NCBI GenBank assembly: GCA_024349245.1
Contig: JALDNG010000041.1
Span: 682,001-746,000 of the forward strand
From: Neodontobutis hainanensis
Taxonomy: Eukaryota; Chordata; Actinopteri; Gobiiformes; Odontobutidae
Length of the DNA stretch: 64,000 nucleotides
Direction: 5' to 3'
Shown: positions 53,301 to 64,000 of the stretch, piece by piece
How positions within the stretch are numbered: the stretch's first letter is position 1
Layout: every line of letters begins with the position of its first letter
Position numbers and translations under genes: made by a program
The notes under the pieces: generated by a model
Told to the model about the DNA's origin: nothing
What the model saw: the letters and a program-made list of their open reading frames with translations, nothing else
Databases searched by the model: none

Positions 53301-56300
53301 GGCTCATGGAGGTGGTTGTTGGAAACATTTGAGGAGGAAGGGGTGGATGCGGAAGCTCCTCCTGTTGCTGTGGCAGACGTGCTGGCTCCATCTTCAGTCA
53401 GCTGTCAGTGAGAATAGCACTTTTAAGGTTGAGTGAAGCTTAGAAGAATTTGGTGTGTAAAAAATAAAAAATAAAAAACTTGTCCTCATCACAAGCCATG
53501 CTGTAAAACTGCACTTTAAGAAATCAATTCCTATATTATCAAAAGAAAGATCCATAAAGACAATATTTATACAAAAAAATAGTTTGTAAATTTCTGTTCA
53601 AAAGGCAATAACATTATGTGGCTGAAGAGTAATGTCAGGCACTGCTTCCAACACAAATGCAAGAGGCAGGACCACTACAATTAACAACCTAATGAACAAA
53701 AAGGATTTGCATTTTCACATCATTCTTGTGTATATCAATGACAATAGTTAAGAATAGGGTACAATGTTTACAAATAGGCCACAACACATTTATAATGTAT
53801 TATTCACATAAAAGCATAAATATGATGAGGTGAAGAGATTTCAGAAAGACAAGCAGGAAACGTACATCCAACACTATAAAGCAGCCTGTCTCACTGCTTC
53901 ATATAAAGAGCTGCTTTCAATGGAAAACTAGTGGAGAAACAGGGTCAGACAGGGAAAGTAAAAGTGATGACTGCAATCCCATGCCAGGGTTTCCAAAGAC
54001 TTAACCAGACTTTAGCTAAAAAGCTAGACGAGAGGAGGAAGACAGTGATACAATAGAACAAAATCAAGACAGACAGACAAATAGGCAAACACTGGGGTTA
54101 TAAAGTTGACTAAATTCAAACATGTGTCACAGCTACACAGAGAACAAAGACAAAAGGGGGAAGAGGAAGACGTCCAGCACACAAATGCAGGCTGTGGTTA
54201 GAACCAAGAGAAGGTCCAGTCTCATGCATGAGTCAGCCAGCCTTCGAACCTGCTGTACCTGTACAATAGGCCTAGTCCAGGTAGTGGTGCGGTTGTTATG
54301 GTTGACGTAATAAGTTCTTCCTTTGGCATCTTTCCTCTCCTCCCATCCAGGGGGCAAACCGGGTGTAGTCAGGGAGTAAACGGTGGAGGAAGGGGACTGG
54401 TTCGAGTGTAGAGAAAGAGCAGAGCAAAAATAACTCATCAATACATGCTCAGGTTCTGTGGGGCTTGTAGGGAGAATTCATGTTTCAACAAACTCAACAC
54501 AGAAAAATCAAAGGGTTAGGGTACAAATAATCAGCTTGAGATGCGACTGCAAACATGGTCTCTACTGACTGAACATATATTGGGGCTTTTTATATATAGC
54601 TTAAATAAGTGACATACAATTTTTTATTCTGCCATATAAATATTGAGGTGTGTAGAGGCTTAATGGCTAATTGGGATATAAACAGTGATATTACCATAGG
54701 CTCTTCGCCACCTGAGACTGTTTGAGCTCTCGTTCTTCTGGTATGGGAACTCTGCTGGTGTAAACAGGGGAAGATTGTCTTTAGTTTTTCATTTTTTTTA
54801 ACGGGGTGAAGTAGGAACGCTAGGCAAAAGTGAAGGAAGTAGTGAAAATTGGAAGCGGTTCAAGTAGGGTGTGATTCCTGTGATTACAGCAAGGGCTCAG
54901 TGGAAAGTGCCGCTGAGGATGTGAGGTTACCAGGCAGCAAAAAATAAAATCAATAGTGAGGTAAATCGGTAATGTGATTCACTTAATCCAAGACAATCAC
55001 AAGCAGGCATTTTAAACTTGCAAATCTTTAGTAAAAGGCCAAAACACTGGACAGGAAAATATTTTATATGTTTTTTACATAGTTATTAATTCACAGTTGC
55101 AAACAACATCCAAAATCCAATCCATGACTATTTTGTAAAAGTTCTATCAGCTTGCTGGGTATAGCTTTATTAGTCAGCCCATACACTTAACCATATATTG
55201 TTTTGCAAAAACATTCAATCCCTTATAATCAAACAATCTAACAAACTTCTCTTTGAAAGCAGATTTTTTTTTGTGGCGTTAATCAAGAGAAAGGCTTACA
55301 TCAGCACCTGAACTTTTAAATTGGCTGGCCGAAGCTAAGCTCATCAACATGAGTCACTTCAGTGACAAACATCTGAAGCTGAGCTTGTGACAGTGCTATG
55401 ACTAAGGGTGAGTTTAGTTTAAAAACGACAACATCACTTGCCTGAGCTCAGCTCTCTCTATTTGCATCACCAGCCCTTATTCAAGTCGCAGGCAAGGCGG
55501 TTCAGTACATTTTAATTATGGTTGGACTTATTACTCTCAAATGTCTGTCTAATCAAAAATCAAATCCTGTTCTGTGAATGGCTGTCAATGTCGCTCCTTT
55601 GCATAAAGTTGTGCTCCACTCAACTGAAAGTTACGCTATTGCTGGATTTGCCCGGCCCATTATTCGTGGTTTGTTTTTGGTGTGAATCCATCCTAAGAGG
55701 CCTGCTGAGAATGTTTGAGCTGTGGTTCTGTTCTTATTGCGACAGTGGTTATCTCTGACATGTTCAATCTGCTGCTGGTAACAAAGTCACAGAGAGTTTT
55801 TCTTTGGAACATCAAACATAGCTGCAGGTGAAAGAGGAGAAGGAATATGGAAAGATGTAGTATGGTGCTAGTAAATGTCTATGTCTATAGACCCTTTTAC
55901 CTGCAATGTCACTGATGTCACAATGTCACAAATACACCAGTATTTGTTATTCATAAGACTAAGCAAAAAAAAAAAAAAAAAAAGACTTTGTCATGTGTGT
56001 TTAACACAACATTCTTCTAAAAGTTCTACTAAAATATGTTGGCTGCTCTGTTGTTTACAATAAGCAGATTGACAAAGTGCTATAGTTTTCAGACTTCACG
56101 TGTGTTTTACATTTACTTAATATGAATTTGTGCAATATCTATGTCTACAACAGAGTTGTGAATTTTACCTCAATGTTGTTTTAGCCGCTTTAATTATGTA
56201 TACTAATCTCGTTGCTATTTGCCAAAATGACTACATTTAAAATGTTTGGTGGGCATTTCTTTTTTGTTAACTGAAAATTACTGTATTGCAGTCTGCTTAA

Positions 56301-59300
56301 CTTCTGACACCAAAATGTGCAGGTCATGTTGTAGAAACAATTAAAGGGTCTATACATTTTGACCAAGGAAACCACAGCAGGATGTAAAGACAGAGGAAGA
56401 CAGCAACACCTGGTAGTAAGGAAGTGTGATTTTAAGAAGAAAATAAAATGGCTAAATCGGTGGTTTAGCCACAGTGCTGAGGATTTACTTTACCAACACA
56501 GGATGTTTAATAGGAACAGGATGTTTTAGGAAAGTGAGCAGTTAAAAAGGCTGAATAGATTACAATAAGAAACAAATTGAGAGCTTGTACCATCAGAAGA
56601 GGTGCTTGGGCCTGGTCACTGACGCCATCAGTCATGCTCGACGAGCGGAGTCTATTTGACAGTTGGCTCTTTTGGCGAAAAGAAGGAGAAAGGAAAATCA
56701 ATACACAATATTTATTTGAAGTTGGTTACTCTTTTTGTTTGGGTCTCACCAGAGCAGCACTTGGTCCTGGCCCTTCACCATTTGCTTCTGGAGTAAAAGA
56801 CAGCCTCAGGTTCAAATCTTCAGAGAACTCCTGTGTGACTGGTGTTTGGGGGTGTTGCGGCGTTAAAATCGAAGAAGGGCCAGGCAGAGACTGGGCTAAA
56901 CTGTCATTGGGATCTTCTTCTGTGATGAGCTCCCAGGACTATTGCACAAAGAAACAAAGTTATGCCTCTTTTTGCCTGAATTTCATTATATATTTATGTA
57001 GCACATGTTACTATACATTGTCTATGTCTCTTGGCTCATGATGTTCATTTTCTAAGTCTTCGCTGATGTGGCGTCTGGAGCGGAAAACTCTGTGGGCTTC
57101 TTGATGAATCTGTCGCTGCTGACTGTCGCTCTCAATCTCTGAAATCACATCTCTGAAAAAAGAAGGGGTTTACAGTTTTTCATAGGAAATACAAAAATAC
57201 AAAAGTAGAGACAGGAGTCTATCCTACAAGTTGGAAGGCCTCTTCCACTGTGTAGTGCGGTTGTTGTGGTTGACATAGTAAGTGCGTCCCAGGTTATCCA
57301 CCTTCTCTTCCCAGCCTGGGGGTAAGGGTGGCAGTAGCTGCTGTGGTCGCTGTGTGCCTGAGTCTGTAGAGTCATCCCAGCCCTTTAAAAAAATGTTTTT
57401 GCAAGATATTAAATAATAGCAGAAATGCCAAAAACATTTAAACTAGCCCATAAAAAAAATTGAACAAAAACAAAGCCAAAGCACTGTTCTTCTGGCTCAT
57501 ATTGGTTGTGATTAATGAGGGAACTGAAGCTTTGAAACACAGAGGCTGAAGTGACTTTGTGTGTGACTCTTGTTTTTTTGGAGTGCCATGTTGTGGTTTT
57601 TAATGCTTCTGTTAATATTAGCTGCCGTTTATTTCTGTCTGACTGGGATCAGTTTAACCACAGGGTGTGCAGACTAAGCTAACAATGTGTGCAGCTCCAT
57701 TGCTACCAAATCTAACAACAGCAAGCATTAATAGGCAACAGCAGAGTCTTTGGGGTGATTTTAGCTTAGTGAATGAAAACACCACACAAGGAACTTTTCA
57801 CTGAAATTATGTATTCGTATTTTTATCCCTTTTTATGCTTTTAAAAAGCGACGCATATAAAAAGGAGAAGCTCAGACTTATTTTTACAGCATAAATAAGA
57901 CGCAGTGATGTAAATGAGTTTTCCAGTCTCTGCCCTGGATAAGACCTTTAACAAATTCTGGCAGCAGTTTCTGCCTGAATTCTTAGAAGAAAGGAAAAAG
58001 CTCTATTCTTCAACAGTCAATACGTTCTCACATTTCTGTTTCAAGAAGGTTTTTATCTCAAGAGCTTAGGGCTACATTTCCGTGGGTTGATTAAGAAATA
58101 ATCCAATTTGATCCATTTTAACTACAAAAGGTTAAACTATCATCTGTGACCATTTTAGATCAGCAATAGTTATGTTTTAATTGTGGCCAAAATCCTACCT
58201 CAGCCTCCTCCCTCGTGTCCGCTGCATCCTCGTCGTGCCCATCTTGTTTGGGCAGATAGGCCATCTTTAGTCGCAGGTAACCCTTCACCCTAGACTTGGG
58301 GCTGGAAAGACATGATCAGCAAAAATATCATACAGTACAAGGGTCTCAGGGAACCACTGAACAACACGTGTACCTAATGTTTCTGGGCAAGTTACAGAGT
58401 CCTATAGAGCCAGATGAGGGCCAAATGATTTGTTCATTTGAAAATACAAGGAATTAATTAAAAAAAACAAAATGATTTAATTACATAAAGTAACAGTTCA
58501 AACTTTTTCAGCATTAGCATAATTTATTCTCTTTTCAGAATCACATCCTTTGTTTAATTCCACTAAGATAATGTGTATTCATCAGGGATGTTAATAAACT
58601 GACCTTCTGGGTCGCAAGAGGAAGTCTTTAAAAGTGTAAGGGCGCTCCAGGGCAGGGTCCTCTGTCTGCAAATTGAAAAGAGTTTGTTTACAGCAACTGC
58701 ATGTCTGTGTGTCAAAATAACACGGAGTCAGGGTTGTAAACCAATACTATCTGGAATCATTATGTAGTGCCAAACCTCTCCCATTCTGTTCCAAAGTAAA
58801 TACATACCAAAGAGCAGAAAAGGTCTACAGGAAAAACTTAAATAAAGTTAAAGCCTAACACAGACTGCCTGTAGTACCTCCATAGGATTTCCACATCTAA
58901 AGAGCAAGCAGGAAAGATCTATCCATTTATGCTGCCATTTTAAACTTTTAGTTTCAACTTCACCTCATAAAAACTTTGCTAAGGTAAAGGACTAGGTCAC
59001 AGGTCAAACTATAAGAATAATTCATGAACCACATAAACAAAGGCTTCTAAATTAAGAAATTAAAGCTAGAAAATAACATTTCCCTGCAATAGCTGGACCA
59101 GGCAAATCAGCTCTACCCTTTTATGCTTAATGCGTTTCTCAGTGTAGCATTTATCTGCTACTCTGATTCGTGAGGCAAATGAGAGCCAAGAGGGACAATA
59201 ATAATTAACCCCAATGCATTTTACTGGTACAAATTCAACAGAATATCAAAGCAAAACCTTGAAAGTTCCTAACTCTTTGAGTCACTTGAGATTTAAGATA

Positions 59301-62300
59301 TTGGAACAGTGTTATACATTATATTTAATGTGTACCAACTGCAGCAGTTATCCAGGGAATTGTTGTTAGTTGTTTGACAAATGATTGAATTTCTCCACCA
59401 ATTTTCTCCCAGAGAGGAACAATGTCACAAACAAGACAAAGACAAATTCCCACACTTTTTGCTTCATTTACCAAAGATGACCTTTTGTCTTTGGTTGACA
59501 AAAGGTCAACCAAAGATGAACTAATGATAAGAAAACAGCAAACTATTAAAAAAAAATGGTATAAACAACAGACTGGCAACAATTACTCCCACAGGTGTAA
59601 ATTACTCACCGGCAGATGACTGAGAGGAACGTCAACCTGCCCCAGAAAATCATCTCTGGTCTAGAACAGAAAATAAAGATGATTTTCAGTATATCAATGT
59701 ACACATGACACACATATTTATATTACATTTTAGGTTAATATCTTTGTTTCCATCAAGGAATGAAAGAAGTCACAATTCTGAGTTTCCAAGTACACCAGGA
59801 ATAAACCCATATTGTGGATTTGTTACAGTGCAAAATACATACATTGATTGTTATTTAAAAAAAGAAAGCCCTACTCAAAAAGGACCCCAAGCCCAGCCTT
59901 ATTTTTGAACATCTGTGTGAAGTCTATTGTGCTGAAATGTTTAAATCAATATATCACAATTAATTTATTTGTTTTTGAGTCCAGTCTTTTTAACAGTCAG
60001 CACAGATTTCTACAGATATCCAAGCAAAAGGCTCACCTAGGGTGTTTTAAGTAAACAGCTATTTAGGAGAAGAACCTGTGAACCCAGCAAGGACAGAATA
60101 CCATTGACTGTCACAGATCGAAGACAAATCAGCCAAACAGAGGAACAAAAGGACAGCACAGGAAAAATCTGAGGGGCATTTGATTAAATAAGCCAATAGA
60201 TGTGTCCACCCCCATGTTGTTTAATGCAGAGAGTGGAAAGGAAGAAGGACTAACAGAAAATGAAATTGCACTGGAGCAGCCCTTATTGGCAGCAGTGATT
60301 ACCTGTCCGAGATGGAAAACACCATTCTTGGATACAGCCTGTGTGGGACACAACTGATTTAGACAATACTAACAATTGCGTGAGTATGCAGACATTACAT
60401 TAGGGAGGAATGGGTAAAATAACTCAAAATATAATGCTTCTTAGTGTTCCACTGGCTATCCAGTTACGCTGTAATGAACAGGGCTGTATTTAAAATACTG
60501 GCGATCAGCACTGTTTTCTTATTAGTAGTAGAATCATACTATTTTCTACTGAAGATCATTACTAAAACATTTTATCAAGTTATTCCTTGGTGATAGCAGA
60601 GGAATACAAGATTACAGGTTTACAGTTAAACATTGTTATTAATACAATGGCAATCGCAGTATTGTATTCTTTACAATCTAAATGAAATACTTTTTATATT
60701 CAGTTTGATGCTTTTCTTATAGTAACTTTTAACATATACTTTTTTTTTATTTTTTAGAACTTAAGCCATATGATGCTTACAAATCAGCAGACTTAGAAAC
60801 ATGGGACAACACTGCAAGACACTTTTGGGGGAAAGTTTACTTTTGCTTTTGTCATCAAGCCTAACAAGCATTTTAAGCTGACGGTGTTTGTAGTCAGAAG
60901 GATATAATTGCAGAGTCATCACAGGGTCACAGCAGAGCCAGCAGCTGCCTCCTGGGGCCAAGTTACAATAGGAAAAGGGCCAAAAATTACAAAAATACAA
61001 AAGAAATTTACAAAAAATATATAAAATTAAATACAACAGTGTAGGCAAGAACCCTTTCTGAATGGCAAGTAAAAAAATCATGGCAGGCCTCAAACCGATG
61101 AGTAGCATTGTAACCCAGCTGTCTGGAGTTGGCAAAGTCCAAGCAAGCCCTATGTCTCTAAAGTAGTCCCAAGCCTGGTTTTAAATAGGGACATCTCTAG
61201 GCTCAGCCAGGGTAGACCTGTGCTAGTCAGGAATGTTGTTGTTGCATAATAAACAGGCATCACAAGTCTCTAAAATTAAAAAGAATGTGATGAAAAAAGT
61301 GCTAATGTAAATTACCAATTTGAGAAGTTACAATATTCAAGTAAATAAATATAATAGATGAACAAAGAGCTAGAAACTACTACTAAGAACGTAAATGTTT
61401 AAATGCCGGTGAATGATCTTGTTACAGGCTTTAATGACATCTTGCTTTAATGACAGCACTTAATTCTTAATCACTTTTGGGGCAGCTGCATGGATTCAGA
61501 TCCAAAGACATGCCGCCTGCCTACACTAAAATCAACAACCACACTTGAAACGGGCTAAAGATAGAAAGAGCAAATACTCAAAAGCAATGGGCACAGTTAA
61601 AGGTATTAGCAAACTTTAGTTTCACATTTCTCCAAAAGACAAGTGCCCTAGTTTTTATTATTATTATTATTATTATTATTTTGTTTTCCTTTCTGATTGA
61701 ACTGCATGGTCTGAGTAAAGTATTCAAATGCCTGTGGTTATGATCCAAGAAACCTGGCTGAGCAGCAGTGCCTTGTACAGCTCAGAATGTACTGCCGTCA
61801 AACTAAAAGACAAACTAGGAGAGGGAATATGAAAAGTATCAGTTACTTAGATACACAGTATCTAGTAGTTTCAATTTAGAATCAACAAAATGTTTTACCT
61901 TGGGATCATTCCATGTTGAACCATTTCCAACAATGACATTTTGATCACCTGCTCCTCCAGAACTGAAATATATCTTAAAACGAGGTTTGCTTCTAGGAGA
62001 ATCGCCACTCAAATTTAACATACAACCATTAGAGCTATTCCTCATCTCTATCCTTTGTGTATCCACGCCTGGTTGGTTTTCTTCTGTAGATATATCAGGA
62101 CCAGTTTTTTGGTGTTGATATAACCTTGGATGAGATGAGCTCCTCTCAAGCCTAATTCGGGGGTAGCGCACAATACGATTTCCCCTTGAACTGATCACAC
62201 CAACATCAGCCATATTTTCCTGCTGTCCCTCCTGGCTCTTGTCATGGTTCTGGTTTTGCTGGAGTTTAAACACAACTCTAGATGTTTCTCCATTAGCAGC

Positions 62301-62960
62301 TGAGCAATAATCCGAGTTCTGCTGTTGAACAGACCAGCTGGTGCCACGATAAGGAAGGATTCGGACATGTTGGATATCGCACCCATCAGGGGAATTCCTT
62401 TGGATACAGATTCCACCAACACTAATACTTGGTTGGCCTCTGCTATACACAGTATAGCCATTGGAACCAATACTGAAGACCCTACGTTTGGGCAAATTTG
62501 GCTCAGTGAAACAAGTCGATGAGTTTAAATCTGGACAACAATACGGAGGAGGTGGATGCAGTGGGACATCTGGATTATCAGGTTCAGGATAAGCAGGCGC
62601 TGGGTCTCGAGGGCTGTAACACGGAGGTGGGACGTCATCAGCGCGGATATTGGAATCTCCATTGTTATATCCACTGGCACGCTGGAGGGATATGTGCATT
62701 GAGGAGCTCTTGGTGGGCCGTGGCTCTGAGTAGGTGGCGAGCTGGGGTATAAACATAGATGAACTACGCTTAAGTGAGGGCTCAGAGTGCAACCTTAAAG
62801 TCCTTGTTGAAAAGTTTTCTGAAGTTGAATCCTGGACGTTGGCCGGTGAGGTTAGGTCACGGTCTCCTGGTAGCCGCTCAGAGTTTTCCTCCAGTATCTC
62901 CGGGGCTGTGTTACTGCGGCCTGAGCCAAAGTACAAACGCAGACGCTGTGCCATTTTCAC
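44866..62960 (-). CDS. nedd4l: nedd4l (Nedd4-2) HECT E3 ubiquitin ligase, long N-terminal form
   Basis: Minus-strand exons: 61899-62960, 59610-59660, 58604-58665, 58199-58301, 57228-57382, 57017-57152, 56750-56938, 56591-56668, 54695-54754, 54259-54396, 53240-53401, 52479-52676, 51932-52009, 49861-49915, 49608-49666, 49218-49283, 48821-49050, 48120-48241, 47904-47974, 47715-47810, 47535-47608, 47383-47443, 47146-47205, 46923-47030, 45268-45364, 45051-45123, 44866-44968. They total 1248 aa. NEDD4L ubiquitinates PY-motif membrane proteins such as ENaC. After a 354-residue N-terminal extension come a partial C2 (TRDDFLGQVDVPL), four WW domains (about 443-476, 645-677, 769-800, 820-855) and the HECT domain (about 915-1248). 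The catalytic Cys (about 1215, in RAHTCFNRLDLP) lies on a split codon. FRSRRHISEDLE and synteny select NEDD4L over NEDD4. The normal C2 start lies outside the window. Confidence 0.95.
45731..46890 (+). mobile_element. Decayed Tc1-like transposon in a nedd4l intron
   Basis: The left end CAGTTGTGCTCATAAGTTTA follows a TA (45729-45730), and the right end ...AACTG is followed by TA (46891-46892). The outer and inner 5' sequence returns inverted at the right (for example CAATAAATGGCTTCACC), giving long inverted repeats; the right one has internal deletions. The transposase region starts near 46124 (MGKAKELSKDPQEKV). It keeps a helix-turn-helix piece (SKELRMPISSVQTLIKKWK) and a SDETK segment but is split by frameshifts, stops and deletions. 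It is inactive. It lies in the intron between nedd4l exons 46923-47030 and 45268-45364, antisense to that gene. I recognise it as a widespread fish/amphibian Tc1 lineage. Confidence 0.9.
48370..48418. repeat. Imperfect CA-rich microsatellite
   Basis: CACGCACGCACG followed by CACACA runs with AA interruptions, in a nedd4l intron. Confidence 0.8.
50268..50308. repeat. (CA)n microsatellite
   Basis: An uninterrupted CA run of about 20 units in a nedd4l intron. Confidence 0.95.
54695..54754 (-). other. nedd4l 20-codon cassette exon with tandem acceptor
   Basis: Phase 0-0, 60 nt, so inclusion or skipping keeps frame. It encodes RTRAQTVSGGEEPM at its end, matching the mammalian segment with the SGK1/Akt-type site (RxRxxT). 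The acceptor reads CAGCAG, so splicing at the second AG would drop one glutamine (exon 54695-54751). Confidence 0.8.
59479..59507. repeat. Short inverted repeat (11-bp arms)
   Basis: GACCTTTTGTC and GACAAAAGGTC flank a 7-nt spacer, bracketed by direct repeats ACCAAAGATGA. It lies in a nedd4l intron. Confidence 0.7.
61655..61682. repeat. (ATT)n microsatellite
   Basis: About nine ATT units in the nedd4l intron downstream of the long first coding exon. Confidence 0.9.
61899..62960 (-). other. nedd4l alternative long first coding exon
   Basis: This 354-codon exon opens MKMAQRLRLYFGSGRSNT, like the long human NEDD4 isoform (MAQSLRLHFAARRSNT), and has KSSSMHISLQRASGY where NEDD4 has a similar SSCLQISLQ stretch. 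It splices (AAG|GTAAAA) in frame to TRDDFLG, the same junction as in NEDD4 long. It carries PPCY (residues 112-115) and PPPY (137-140). Confidence 0.85.
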
Positions 62961-64000
62961 CTCTCTCCCAAGTCCCCACTACGACACTCTCTGAGTGGTT
63001 GTCTTCTCACTTGTGCTTCTATTTTCTAGGGTCGACCACTTCTATTCCTTGGATGAATATTTTTTTCTTTACCGTGTCTATCTCCCTGCCCCTCCCACAA
63101 CCTTTTCCAGTCAACTATACTGACGCAACACCACAAATGAAATAGCCCCTGCTACGCACCAAAAGGAGTGGCAGAGTGAATGCTAAAGAGAAAGGGTGAG
63201 GGGGGAAAACAGACTCTTAGCACTACTAAGCACTAGAGACAGACAGCAGAAATAGACTGAGCCGAGTAAGGGCCAACATTCCTGACATGATTGGATAAGA
63301 GCAGTAGGCGCTGCTGGTTTCCGAGGTGACAGTGGGTTACAGTCATGTGACTACAAATGGTCCCCCAACCTCAAGTTACAAAGCCATACTGCCCTCAAGT
63401 GACAACTGGTCCCCTAACACATTTTGCCCAGCACTGCCCATGTCTCCTCTCTTTCCTCCATCTGTCCGATTACCGCAGGCACACAGTTTAACGGCCACTT
63501 TTTACGGAAAGCCAAAACTTAACATCCCTTAAACTACAAAAAAAAAATTAAGTAAAAATAAAGAAATAAGAAAATCCATTAGGAAAAGGGAAAATCTATC
63601 AGACTTGCAAACAGTAGAATCTCAAAGGCTTCTTTAAAATGGAGTAGACGTACCCAGCCAAATATTTAACTGTCTGCTGGGTTTATAGGCCACTCAGTTT
63701 TCAACAAGACACTATTCCTGTGGGTGCAGTTGTGCAAAACCTGCAATACTCAAACCAGGACAAAACCTAGTAAAACACAGAAATGCCACAATATTCAGAA
63801 GCACTGAAAAAAATTCTTAGTCTATATTAGTCATCAGGCACCCACATAAATTTAACAATTTGGCCTTTTATCTGCAAATAAGTGGATCTCTTGTTCCTGC
63901 TTGCATGGCAGAACAGCTCAGTCCTCCGTACAGACTTATGAATCGTATCGATGGTGCTACAAGAAGAACTGGGACTGGATAGGGGGAGAAATCTGTTATG
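62961..64000. other. Upstream flank of the nedd4l long exon
   Basis: Probably the 5' UTR or alternative promoter of the long nedd4l form, or intron of the conventional form. No C2-domain exon was found here. Confidence 0.4.

Noticed and set aside
54695..54737. Shorter nedd4l exon using the acceptor at 54738-54739
   Set aside because: 43 nt would break the reading frame between the phase-0 neighbours; the CAGCAG acceptor gives 60 nt (or 57 nt) in frame.
1..64000. CRISPR arrays or bacterial-type operons
   Set aside because: No spaced direct repeats; all genes have spliceosomal introns and vertebrate identity.

Overview
The window reads as a teleost fish nuclear chromosome. It has intron-split vertebrate genes with canonical GT-AG junctions and AT-rich noncoding DNA. 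It also carries fish-type repeats: tRNA-derived SINEs, a hAT-type miniature element, a decayed Tc1 element and microsatellites. Gene order matches the vertebrate LMAN1-CPLX4-RAX-GRP-ZNF532-OACYL-ALPK2-NEDD4L neighbourhood (human 18q21.3, from memory). Exon models were built by hand from reading frames, splice sites and recognised protein families. For every multi-exon gene called complete, the summed coding length is divisible by three.

Layout. (1) 108-594 (+): last three exons of lman1 (ERGIC-53), ending in the KKFF export/retrieval signal. (2) 2110-4869 (+): cplx4, a farnesylated complexin. (3) 7894-9434 (+): rx3, a retinal homeobox gene. (4) 11202-11967 (-): grp, gastrin-releasing peptide; its short exons hide it from single-ORF scans. 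(5) 18923-24358 (+): znf532, with about 15 zinc fingers. (6) 26894-30656 (+): oacyl, a 15-exon NRF/acyltransferase-3 membrane protein. (7) 34218-40657 (+): alpk2, with an Ig domain and an alpha-kinase domain. (8) 44866-62960 (-): nedd4l, a HECT E3 ligase with four WW domains. Here it starts from a long alternative first coding exon related to the N-terminus of the long NEDD4 isoform; the first half of the C2 domain would lie beyond the right edge.

The genes are not an operon. They form an old syntenic block combining secretory trafficking (lman1), ribbon-synapse release (cplx4), eye and forebrain specification (rx3), neuropeptide signalling (grp) and ubiquitin control of ion channels (nedd4l). 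Compared with mammals as I recall them, the znf532-oacyl pair seems inverted, and sec11c and malt1 were not seen. The most interesting points are the PPxY-bearing long N-terminus of nedd4l, its 20-codon SGK-site cassette exon with a tandem acceptor, an intact oacyl, an apparent Ig relic upstream of alpk2, and a perfect 22-bp-arm palindrome near 31.24 kb. I saw no wholly unknown gene system.
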